A stretch of 25,783 nucleotides of DNA, taken from positions 1 to 25,783 of the forward strand of contig CAZSJY010000026.1 of the NCBI GenBank assembly GCA_964607375.1. The letters are read 5' to 3'. The notes under the pieces are model-generated. The model was not told the origin of the DNA and ran no database searches. It saw nothing but the letters and a program-made list of their open reading frames with translations. Position numbers and translations under genes: made by a program. This DNA is from JACNLC01 sp964607375. GTDB lineage: Bacteria; Fidelibacterota; Marinisomatia; SCGC-AAA003-L08; JACNLC01. Below are positions 16,880-24,554 of this stretch, piece by piece. The stretch's first letter is position 1, and each line of letters starts with the position of its first letter.

Positions 16880-17185
16880 TTAGTTATGAGTTTTTACTTT
16901 TCCTGTTGCTTTATCGTGGTATTTTTTGATTTGAGAAACAACTTTGTTTACTGTATTTGTGAGGGATTTTTCGAAAACTTCAGTTGTGTCTTGTGCAAAT
17001 ATCTCGTGATTTTTTATATGTGTTTTAATTTCGACGCTTTCGTTTCCATTGTCTTGTATTAATACCACAGAACAATTTACGATTTGCGAAGGAGAATATT
17101 TTTCAATTTTCTGAACCTTACTTTTGACTAGTTCCTGAAGATGTTCAGAAGCGGTAAAATGTCTTGATGTGATTTCTATTGTCAT
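16880..17185 (-). CDS. hpf: Ribosome hibernation-promoting factor, short form (HPF/RaiA family)
   Basis: The 101 residues match the single-domain HPF/YfiA fold: TIEITSRHFTASEHLQELVKSKVQKIEKY at the start, a central strand pair with NCSVVLI and VEIKTHI, and a Lys-rich final helix (NKVVSQIKKYHDK). Members bind the 30S decoding region in slow growth and block initiation. The short length excludes the long HPF type with a dimerisation domain. GGAGAG precedes the ATG at good spacing. A 77-bp gap from the xer gene upstream could hold an extra promoter, but I see no clear one. Confidence 0.9.
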   Translation of the reverse strand: MTIEITSRHFTASEHLQELVKSKVQKIEKYSPSQIVNCSVVLIQDNGNESVEIKTHIKNHEIFAQDTTEVFEKSLTNTVNKVVSQIKKYHDKATGKVKTHN

Positions 17186-17262
17186 AACTATCTCTCCTGT
17201 TTTATTATGGTTTGTTTTTAAGAAATGTGTTCAAATTACATTTCCATATTTCTTACTAAATT

Positions 17263-18174
17263 TCACGTTGCATGTGGATGAGCTTGCTTATAGATCTTTT
17301 TCATTTTTTCAATTTGTATGTGAGTATAAATTTGTGTTGACGATAAACTGCTATGTCCCAATAAATCTTTGACTGACATCAGATCTGCTCCATGCTCAAG
17401 TAAATGTGTTGCAAATGAGTGTCGAAGACTGTGAGGGCTTAAATGCTCATCTCCGGTTAGTAATGTTAAATATTGTTTTACAATGTTAAAAACTTTCCTC
17501 ACACTTATATGTCCTGGACTGTCAAGTTTCTTGGAAAATCGTTCTCTTGGGAATAAATAATCTGAGTTATTTCTTTGTTTACTTTCGCTCAGGTATTTCT
17601 TCAGAGCTTTTTGTGCAAAACTCCCAAACACAACAATTCTCTCCTTTTTACCCTTACCAAATATACGAATTTCATTGCTTTCAAGTCTAACATCTTGATG
17701 CTTAATCTTTATCAACTCGGAGATTCTAATACCAGTAGAATACAATAACTCTAAAATTGCTATTTCTTTATATCCATCAATTGTTTGAGTTGATGGTAAT
17801 TTCATCAGGTCACTTGCTTCATTTTCACGAATAAAGTGGGGAAGAGTTTTTGGAATTTTTGGAGTTTTAATATTCCTTGCAGGATTAAATTTAATTTTGT
17901 TCAGTTTATAATTATATTCAAGAAATGATTTTAATGTAGATAAATGCCTAGATACAGTTTTGGCAGATAATTTTCGTTCACTCAATTTTTGAAGATAAAA
18001 TTGAATATCAGATCGATTTGTAGCAAGTATTTCTTTGTTATTATTATATTTCCTGAGAAAATCAGAAAAATTGATCAAATCTTTATCATAAGCACGAACT
18101 GTATTTGCAGAATAATTCCGAGTTTGGCTTATATAATCAATATATTTTTTGATAATAGTCCGGTTATCATTCAT
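17263..18174 (-). CDS. xerD: Tyrosine recombinase XerC/XerD-like
   Basis: From the ATG at 18174 this gives 303 residues, typical of Xer recombinases that resolve chromosome dimers at dif with FtsK. An N-terminal SAM-like DNA-binding domain (about 5-90) precedes the catalytic domain. All active-site residues are present: R150 (STGIRISEL), K174 (FGKGKKER), H248 and R251 (HSLRHSFATH), H274 (LGHSS) and nucleophile Y283 (IYTHI). The location inside a housekeeping operon, with no mobile-element genes nearby, argues for the chromosomal Xer and against a phage integrase. XerC and XerD cannot be separated from sequence alone. It overlaps rluD by 8 bp. A TTG at 18189 is a less likely start. Confidence 0.9.
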   Translation of the reverse strand: MNDNRTIIKKYIDYISQTRNYSANTVRAYDKDLINFSDFLRKYNNNKEILATNRSDIQFYLQKLSERKLSAKTVSRHLSTLKSFLEYNYKLNKIKFNPARNIKTPKIPKTLPHFIRENEASDLMKLPSTQTIDGYKEIAILELLYSTGIRISELIKIKHQDVRLESNEIRIFGKGKKERIVVFGSFAQKALKKYLSESKQRNNSDYLFPRERFSKKLDSPGHISVRKVFNIVKQYLTLLTGDEHLSPHSLRHSFATHLLEHGADLMSVKDLLGHSSLSSTQIYTHIQIEKMKKIYKQAHPHAT

Positions 18175-19123
18175 TATTAAGTGTTTCAATCACAGTTAGC
18201 ATATCTTCTGGTATTGGTGTTTCCCATTTCATTTTCTTCATAGTTTCTGGATGAGTAATTTCTAAAGAAAATGCGTGTAAAGCAAATCTATTAATTTTTT
18301 TTAATACAGAATGTAGCAATTTAGAATATTTTTCATGAAAAGACTTTATTTTGTTTTTACCACCTGAATATAAATCATCATTCAAGATAGGATGTCCAAT
18401 AGATTGTAAATGAACTCGAAGTTGATGTGTTCGTCCAGTTTTTGGATATAAATTGACCAAAGAAATTGGTGGATAATATGCCTCCATCTTGTAATTTGTA
18501 AGTGATTCTCTACCGTTTTCGGTATCCATAGCAAAAGCTAAACGATTGGTTGGGTGTCTTCCTATTAAGCCTGATATTTCGCCTTTATTTTCCAATTTCC
18601 CCCAAACTAGTGCTTTATATACTTTTTCGACTTTTCTACTTGCAAATTGTTCCCCAAGTTTATGGTGAACAAAATCAGTTTTTGCAATAACGATAACTCC
18701 AGTTGTATCCTTATCCAATCTATGGACGATTCCTGGTCTTGCAGGATTTAATTTCGATAAATTTTGAAAATGATGAAGTAGTCCATTTGCTAAAGTGCCG
18801 GTAAAATTACCGCTTCCGGGATGGACAACAAGCCCAGCTGGTTTATTAATCACAGCAAGAAATTTATCTTCGTATAAAATATTCAAGTCCATTTGTTCAG
18901 GTACTAAATCTTCTGGTGGAGATTCAAATTCGATAATACAGTCTATAACTTCTCCACCTTTTAGTAAAGAGCTAGGTTTTGACTTTACATTATCTACTGT
19001 GATCTTTCCCTTTTTAATTAATGTCTGAATTTTTGACCGAGAAATCTTTTCAAGTTTATCTGACAGAAAAACATCTAAACGGATTTCTGAAGAATCAGCA
19101 ACAAACTTCAATGTTTCAGACAT
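18167..19123 (-). CDS. rluD: Large-subunit rRNA pseudouridine synthase, RluA/RluD family
   Basis: The 318 residues have an N-terminal S4 RNA-binding domain (about 13-60, RLDVFLSDKL...ISRSKIQTLIKKGKITV) and the RluA catalytic domain. NKPAGLVVHPG (93-103) and HRLDKDTTG with catalytic Asp137 are clear, as is GRTHQLRVHLQ near 230. By family it converts specific uridines of 23S rRNA (E. coli RluD: 1911, 1915, 1917). Other RluA members share the layout, so the exact site is inferred. It abuts the lspA stop with no gap. Confidence 0.9.
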   Translation of the reverse strand: MSETLKFVADSSEIRLDVFLSDKLEKISRSKIQTLIKKGKITVDNVKSKPSSLLKGGEVIDCIIEFESPPEDLVPEQMDLNILYEDKFLAVINKPAGLVVHPGSGNFTGTLANGLLHHFQNLSKLNPARPGIVHRLDKDTTGVIVIAKTDFVHHKLGEQFASRKVEKVYKALVWGKLENKGEISGLIGRHPTNRLAFAMDTENGRESLTNYKMEAYYPPISLVNLYPKTGRTHQLRVHLQSIGHPILNDDLYSGGKNKIKSFHEKYSKLLHSVLKKINRFALHAFSLEITHPETMKKMKWETPIPEDMLTVIETLNNE

Positions 19124-19612
19124 TTAAGCAGTTTGATTTTCTGTTGGTTTTTGGTAAATGGAGTGAAATGCAAATAAAATAATACCCAAGGTAACTGCCA
19201 TATCAGCAACATTAAAAATATACCAACGATAATGACCAAATCCTATATCAATAAAATCAATAACTCCAGCATAAGTTTCTGGTGTAAATAACATCAACGA
19301 ACGGTCTATCATATTCCCAATAGCTCCACCTAAAATTAGAGCTAAGGAAGATCTAAGTATGATAGAATTATGGCGTTCAGTGAATAAATAATAAAAAATT
19401 AATGCAGTTGCAAGAACAGACAAAAATGTAATAACATTAAAAAATCCGCCAACTTTAATACCAAAAGCAATACCAGGATTTTCACAGAAAGAAATTCTCA
19501 GGTAATCACCAATTACATTTACAGGAGGGTGGTTGAAATAATTAGACTTAGCCCAATACTTCGATATTTGATCCAATAAAACGACTATGAATGAAACAGA
19601 TAATATTTTCAA
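19124..19612 (-). CDS. lspA: Lipoprotein signal peptidase (signal peptidase II)
   Basis: This 162-residue membrane aspartyl protease cleaves prolipoprotein signal peptides, including presumably those of the two lipoproteins encoded here. It has four hydrophobic segments. The catalytic aspartates are D103 in GGAIGNMIDR and D137 in FNVADMAV, with the conserved CENPGIAFG at about 43-51. Initiation must be at TTG 19612 or downstream, because an in-frame TAA directly precedes it, right after the dksA-like stop. The order dksA-lspA-rluD is common in Bacteroidetes/Chlorobi relatives. Confidence 0.95.
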   Translation of the reverse strand: MKILSVSFIVVLLDQISKYWAKSNYFNHPPVNVIGDYLRISFCENPGIAFGIKVGGFFNVITFLSVLATALIFYYLFTERHNSIILRSSLALILGGAIGNMIDRSLMLFTPETYAGVIDFIDIGFGHYRWYIFNVADMAVTLGIILFAFHSIYQKPTENQTA

Positions 19613-19615
19613 TTA

Positions 19616-19993
19616 TTAATGATCTTTACTTTTGCATTCGTAACAAGTAGAAGTATGTGGAACTTCCATTAGTCGTTCTTTGCCGATTAATCCTGAGCAA
19701 GTTTTACAAATTCCAAATGTTCCATCATCTATCATATCTAAAGCACGATTGAGATATAGCAAGAATTTTCGTTCTCTGTCTAGCCAATAATATGCTTTTT
19801 CTCGATCTTGTTGATCTGAACCTGCATCTGCCATGTGAGATGAATAAACTGCATTGGTTACATCTCCTGTTTCCATAATGTTGTCCGTAAGTTCCTTTGA
19901 ACGCTCAAGTGCTTCCTCAGTCTTTATTCGTTTTTCAAGAATCACTTTTCTGAATTCTTTCAACTCTTTTTTTGTCCACGATTTTTTAGCCAT
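19616..19993 (-). CDS. TraR/DksA-family zinc-finger protein
   Basis: The 125 residues form a helical region (about 7-90) followed by a four-cysteine zinc finger, C96-x2-C99-x17-C117-x2-C120. Family proteins insert a coiled coil into the RNA polymerase secondary channel and modulate transcription, often with ppGpp. The tip here reads HMADAGSDQQDRE, with an Asp-rich turn but not the exact DxxDxA of E. coli DksA. The ileS-dksA-lspA neighbourhood is recurrent, perhaps linking stringent response and envelope genes. GGAGT precedes the ATG. It starts 9 bp after the ileS stop. Confidence 0.87.
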   Translation of the reverse strand: MAKKSWTKKELKEFRKVILEKRIKTEEALERSKELTDNIMETGDVTNAVYSSHMADAGSDQQDREKAYYWLDRERKFLLYLNRALDMIDDGTFGICKTCSGLIGKERLMEVPHTSTCYECKSKDH

Positions 19994-20002
19994 AATTGAC
20001 TC

Positions 20003-23000
20003 CTATTCTATACGAGATATCCCTATATCAATAGAAATACCATTTATTGTAATATTCTCGATATAATCTTTTTCTTTGGGTTTTGATTCAAGAGACACAC
20101 CAAGAACTTCGTTAAGAAAATAATTTTGGTGTATTTCCAGTGCTGAATGTATCCTATCTGTTCCATCAACTGCAACACTTATTCTATCTTCTACTTCTAA
20201 ACCAGAATCTTTTCTCAAATTTTGTATATGCCTGACAATATCTCTAACTATTCCCTCTTTTAACAAATCTTCAGACAGTTCAGTATTAATTCCAACTATT
20301 AAATTCTGGTCTGAAGATACTGAATAATTCTCTACTGGAATTTCTTCCACTACCAATTCTTCTGGAAGGATTGGTGCAGTAAAACCATCATCTGTAACCG
20401 TTACATTCTGGCGAATTTTTATATAATTAAGTGTTTCATCTACAGGAAGTTGCGAAATCAAACCAGCAACTTTTTTCATGTCAGCTCCGTATTTTTGTCC
20501 CAATACTGCAAAGTTAGGTTTAATTTGATACGAAACAATTTCCTTTTCGTCTTCAGTTATACGAAGAGATTTGATATTTAGTTCTTCCAAAATCTGAGTT
20601 TTGTTGTTTACGAAAATATTTTTCATATTTTCCGGAGCTACAATAACAATTTCAGAAATTGGTTGACGGATTTTGATATTTGCTTTATTTCTTGCTGACC
20701 GTCCCAAACTAACTAGAGTAACCACCGCATCAACTTCTTGAATTAATGAATCATCTGCAAGTGACTCTTCAAATTTTGGGAAATCTGATAAGTGAATACT
20801 TTCAGGAGCATTTTCATCAATATTGGCTACAAGATTTTGATAGATATCTTCCGTTACAAATGGAACAATCGGTGCCATTAATTTGGTAAAAGTTACCAAC
20901 ACATCGTAGAGTGTACTGTATGCTGCTTTTTTATCAGTGTCGCTTTCGCTTTTCCAGAAACGACGACGATTTCGACGGATATACCAATTTGAGAGGTCAT
21001 CAAGAAAATGGAGTATTTCATCCATAAATTTGTAAACTTGAAATTCTTCGTAATGTTTGGTAGCTGTTTTTACTAACTCATTAACTTTCGCTAAAATCCA
21101 TCTGTCAAGTTGAGTTCTGTCAGATTGCTCAACTTTATCGGTTAATGGATCAAATCCATCCAACGATGCATAAGTAACAAAAAATGAATAAGTATTCCAC
21201 AAAGTTAACAAATGTTTACGGATTTCATCCCCAGCGGGATAACCGAAAAGCAAATTATGTTCCGGATTTTGTGTAGCATATAACCAACGCATTACATCAA
21301 CACCCATTTTCTCAGCAGCATCATCAAACCAAATAGCATTACCCCAAGATTTATGCATATCTCTTCCGGTTTCATCTTTTACTAGTGCGTGTCCAAGTAA
21401 GGTTTTGAACGGAGCTTTATTCTCCATTTCTGTTGACATTGCTAATAGGGAATAGAACCAATTTCTAAACTGACCAGGAAAACATTCAACTACAAAATCA
21501 GCAGGAAACCATTTCTTCCAATATTCACGATTTGAATGATAATTCATAGTCGAATAAGGAACAATTCCAGCATCCAACCAGGGATTGCCAACATCAGGAA
21601 TTCGAGTTCCAATCAATCCGGTATCAGGGTGTTTGATTTTAACTTTATCAATCCAAGGTCGGTGAGGACTGTTTCCCTCAAACTCCTCCCAACCTTCAAC
21701 AGCGAGTTCTTTTAACTCTTCTTTTGAGCCAACTACAAAATATGAACCGTCATCAAACGCCCAAATTGGAAGGGCTAATCCCCAGAATCGTTTTTTTGAA
21801 ATCATCCAGTCACCCATATTTTCTAGCCATTCGAGTTCTCGTTCGTGCCCCCATTCTGGAATCCATTGAATATCATCTACAATTTTCTTGATTTTGTCTC
21901 GCCAATCCATATTGATATACCATTCATCCACGATCCTGAAAACGAGCTCTTCACCAGAACGCCAACAATGTGGATAAATGTGCGGATATTTTTCAATGTG
22001 AACCAATAAATCCTTCTCTTTGAGATTATCAATAATTCGAGTAGTTGTTTCAGGATTTACTGCAGATAGACCTGTTAACCAGTCAAATCCCTCAATATAT
22101 TTTGCTTCGTCATTTAGTGGAGCGATATCAACCAAACCTAGTTGTTTTCCGATTTTATTATCAATATCACCACAACCAGGAGCGATATGAACGATACCTG
22201 TTCCTTCACCTGAAACTACAATATCCTGTCCCATATTATCTTTTCCACCATCAATAACTTTGTGGCAAGAAATACCTGAAACACCCTTCTTTTCTAAATC
22301 ATCTTTGACGAATGGATATCCACCTGCTTTGGATTGAGCTTCAAGTTCATCAAATGGTCCAGTATATTCCCAGTCGACCAATTCATCACCTTTAATTGTA
22401 TCCAAGATAGTATAACCGCCGTGCTCTTTAAAAATCTGCTCTATCGTTTTGAGTTTAGGAACATCCTTTACCCATTGCTTTTTATCTTTGAATTGTTTTT
22501 CAAGTCGTTGAAATTGAAGATTTTCCTTAGCAAAATAGTAAATTGAACCATCAACAGCTTGGACTTTTAGATATTCCAAATCCACATTAACAGCTACTGA
22601 AACATTTGAGGTTAATGTCCATGGAGTAGTAGTCCAAACCAACAGATTTTCATTATCTCTATTTATTAAAGGAAACCGTACAAACACGGCTCTGTGAGCT
22701 ACGAGTTTTCGTCCTTCAATAATTTCCATTTGAGAATACGATGTTCCTGACCGACCTGACCAAGGAACAACATCAGTTCCACGATAAATTTTACCTTCAT
22801 TAAATAATTTTTTCAGGAACGACCAAATCGTATAATTATTTTCATCAGACATTGTGTAATAGGAATTATTCCAGTCCATCCAATAACCAAGACGGATTGA
22901 TTGATCCGATTGAATTTTAGAATATTTATGCACTCGTTCTTTGCATTGGTTTACGAAGTTTTCAAGTCCATATTCTTCAATATCTCTTTTTGATTTGAAT

Positions 23001-23317
23001 CCGAGTTCTTTTTCAACTTCAACTTCAACCCACAAACCTTGACAATCGAAACCATTTTGATAACGCAGATCATAACCGTTCATTGAGTGATATCTTTGGA
23101 AAATATCTTTAAGGGTTCTCCCCCAAGCATGGTGTACTCCCATAGGATTATTCGCGGTAATAGGTCCATCTAGAAAAGACCATCGTTTATTCCCTGAGTT
23201 TTTCTCAATCAATTTTTGGAAAGTATTTTCAGCTTTCCACTTATTGAGAATTTTGTGTTCTAATGCTACAAAATCTGTTCGAGTATCTACTTTATTGAAT
23301 TTTACCATCTTTTTCAT
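20003..23317 (-). CDS. ileS: Isoleucyl-tRNA synthetase, type 2-like with GVHH signature
   Basis: From the ATG at 23317 this is 1104 residues (GTG at 23323 and ATG at 23308 are alternatives). It charges tRNA-Ile. The class I nucleotide signature reads PMGVHHAWGRT (about 59-69), so the usual HxGH appears as GxHH. The second signature, normally KMSKS, reads DMHKS (about 653-657). The CP1 editing domain retains TTTPWT (about 229-234) and the pair His377/Asp386 (HIAPGCGDID), although the His of PGHG is Cys. The C-terminal region is of the DUF5915 type, without the zinc cysteines of type 1 enzymes. The length fits eukaryote-like type 2 IleRS. As far as I recall, GxHH variants are linked to very high mupirocin resistance. 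Confidence 0.94.
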   Translation of the reverse strand: MKKMVKFNKVDTRTDFVALEHKILNKWKAENTFQKLIEKNSGNKRWSFLDGPITANNPMGVHHAWGRTLKDIFQRYHSMNGYDLRYQNGFDCQGLWVEVEVEKELGFKSKRDIEEYGLENFVNQCKERVHKYSKIQSDQSIRLGYWMDWNNSYYTMSDENNYTIWSFLKKLFNEGKIYRGTDVVPWSGRSGTSYSQMEIIEGRKLVAHRAVFVRFPLINRDNENLLVWTTTPWTLTSNVSVAVNVDLEYLKVQAVDGSIYYFAKENLQFQRLEKQFKDKKQWVKDVPKLKTIEQIFKEHGGYTILDTIKGDELVDWEYTGPFDELEAQSKAGGYPFVKDDLEKKGVSGISCHKVIDGGKDNMGQDIVVSGEGTGIVHIAPGCGDIDNKIGKQLGLVDIAPLNDEAKYIEGFDWLTGLSAVNPETTTRIIDNLKEKDLLVHIEKYPHIYPHCWRSGEELVFRIVDEWYINMDWRDKIKKIVDDIQWIPEWGHERELEWLENMGDWMISKKRFWGLALPIWAFDDGSYFVVGSKEELKELAVEGWEEFEGNSPHRPWIDKVKIKHPDTGLIGTRIPDVGNPWLDAGIVPYSTMNYHSNREYWKKWFPADFVVECFPGQFRNWFYSLLAMSTEMENKAPFKTLLGHALVKDETGRDMHKSWGNAIWFDDAAEKMGVDVMRWLYATQNPEHNLLFGYPAGDEIRKHLLTLWNTYSFFVTYASLDGFDPLTDKVEQSDRTQLDRWILAKVNELVKTATKHYEEFQVYKFMDEILHFLDDLSNWYIRRNRRRFWKSESDTDKKAAYSTLYDVLVTFTKLMAPIVPFVTEDIYQNLVANIDENAPESIHLSDFPKFEESLADDSLIQEVDAVVTLVSLGRSARNKANIKIRQPISEIVIVAPENMKNIFVNNKTQILEELNIKSLRITEDEKEIVSYQIKPNFAVLGQKYGADMKKVAGLISQLPVDETLNYIKIRQNVTVTDDGFTAPILPEELVVEEIPVENYSVSSDQNLIVGINTELSEDLLKEGIVRDIVRHIQNLRKDSGLEVEDRISVAVDGTDRIHSALEIHQNYFLNEVLGVSLESKPKEKDYIENITINGISIDIGISRIE

Positions 23318-23323
23318 AAGCAC

Positions 23324-23473
23324 TAAATTTACTACAATTATTTTTATTGAAACAATTATTCATCCGACGGAAATTGATAAAACTCTGATGAATTCATTAC
23401 TTAGGAGATATATTGGAACATATAAGTAGATTAGATGTTTGAACTTCCGAAGTTATCTCAATAAATTTAATTT
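23324..23473. promoter_or_regulatory. Divergent intergenic region between ileS and the redox operon
   Basis: This 150-bp region should drive both directions. Towards ileS, TTGTTT-18-TAAATT can be read on the minus strand. Towards the rhodanese gene, TTGAACT at 23440 with TAAATT 17 bp later would put transcription almost at the start codon, suggesting a leaderless or near-leaderless mRNA. Both are weak matches in very AT-rich DNA. I see no T-box or other leader RNA for ileS. Confidence 0.25.
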
Positions 23474-24544
23474 ATGACAAGAGCATATAAACAGGTATTT
23501 ACAGTAGTATTTTTGGCGTTAATTTTTTCATTCGGAAAATATTTGCTGATGGATGAGAAGATTCCTTTGCTGAAAATTATTCCCAAATCTATTTCAAATG
23601 ATATAAACTCATATTCTTTGAACAGCCTACTAAGTACGGTTAACGAAGCTGAATATTCCGAACCACAAAACATTGAAATTGAGTTTGCTAAACATCTTTT
23701 TGACTTAAAAGTTGCTACATTTGTTGATGCTCGAGATTCTGCTGAATTCAATCTAGGACACATCCAGAACGCATTAAATATATCAGTAGAGAGTATAGAT
23801 TATTGCGATGAAGCAATAAATAACTTAGATAAAACTAATATAATTATTGTATACTGTGGTGGAATTGAGTGTGATTTAAGTGTGGAGTTATCAGAATATC
23901 TTGTTTATGATGAAGGTTTTGAAAAAGTTTTGGTATTTGAAGATGGATTAAGTATTTGGATTGAAAATGGATATCCGATAAATTCAACTCAGTTAACCAA
24001 TCAACCGGGTGAATCTGTAAACTATCAAAGTTTCATCACATTGCTGCTGTATGTTTTTCTGATTGCGTTAGGTGTACTTTATATCCTGATTCCTAAATTC
24101 AGAGAATTGCGTTTACATTCGAATAAACATCTTATCTTAGCTAGCAAATTAATTTTAGGGATTATTTTTATTTATGCAAGTATTGATAAAATTTCAAATC
24201 CTCTTGATTTTTCAAATCTATTAGATAATTATCATATCATCCCTGCAGTATTTAGTAATATGATTGCCTTATACTTACCTTGGCTTGAAATGATGCTTGG
24301 TCTCTGTCTTGTGTTTGGAGTATTATTAGAGGGTGTAACAGTGCTAACAATTGTGTTGTATGGTTTATTTATTTTATTGTTGTTTCAAGCTGTAGTTCGT
24401 GGTATTGATGTCCATTGTGGTTGTTTTAGCGTTACGGGATTACAAGAAAATACAAACCTTCAGCTTGAGTTGGTAAAAAGAATATTGGAAGATATCCTTC
24501 TTTTGGGATTATCCATTGTGCTATTGGTAGAAATAAAGGAATAA
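23474..24544 (+). CDS. Rhodanese-MauE/DoxX membrane fusion protein
   Basis: The 356 residues hold an N-terminal anchor (about 8-25), an extracytoplasmic rhodanese-like domain (about 68-170) and a C-terminal MauE/DoxX-type bundle of about four helices (187-352). The rhodanese has the CH2A-type motif DARDSAEFNLGHI (85-97), the active-site Cys128 in VYCGGIEC and WIENGYPI at its end. The MauE part has SIDKISNP (237-243) after its first helix and the paired cysteines HCGCF (C315, C317), typical of family members thought to move thiol electrons across the membrane. It is 10 bp upstream of the selenoprotein gene, so the two probably form one operon. Substrate and direction of electron flow are unknown. 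Confidence 0.82.
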   Translation: MTRAYKQVFTVVFLALIFSFGKYLLMDEKIPLLKIIPKSISNDINSYSLNSLLSTVNEAEYSEPQNIEIEFAKHLFDLKVATFVDARDSAEFNLGHIQNALNISVESIDYCDEAINNLDKTNIIIVYCGGIECDLSVELSEYLVYDEGFEKVLVFEDGLSIWIENGYPINSTQLTNQPGESVNYQSFITLLLYVFLIALGVLYILIPKFRELRLHSNKHLILASKLILGIIFIYASIDKISNPLDFSNLLDNYHIIPAVFSNMIALYLPWLEMMLGLCLVFGVLLEGVTVLTIVLYGLFILLLFQAVVRGIDVHCGCFSVTGLQENTNLQLELVKRILEDILLLGLSIVLLVEIKE

Positions 24545-24554
24545 CAAAATATTT

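Noticed and set aside
17263..18174. Phage or island integrase
   Set aside because: The gene is embedded between rluD and hpf in a housekeeping operon, has Xer length and motifs, and no tRNA target or mobile genes are adjacent.
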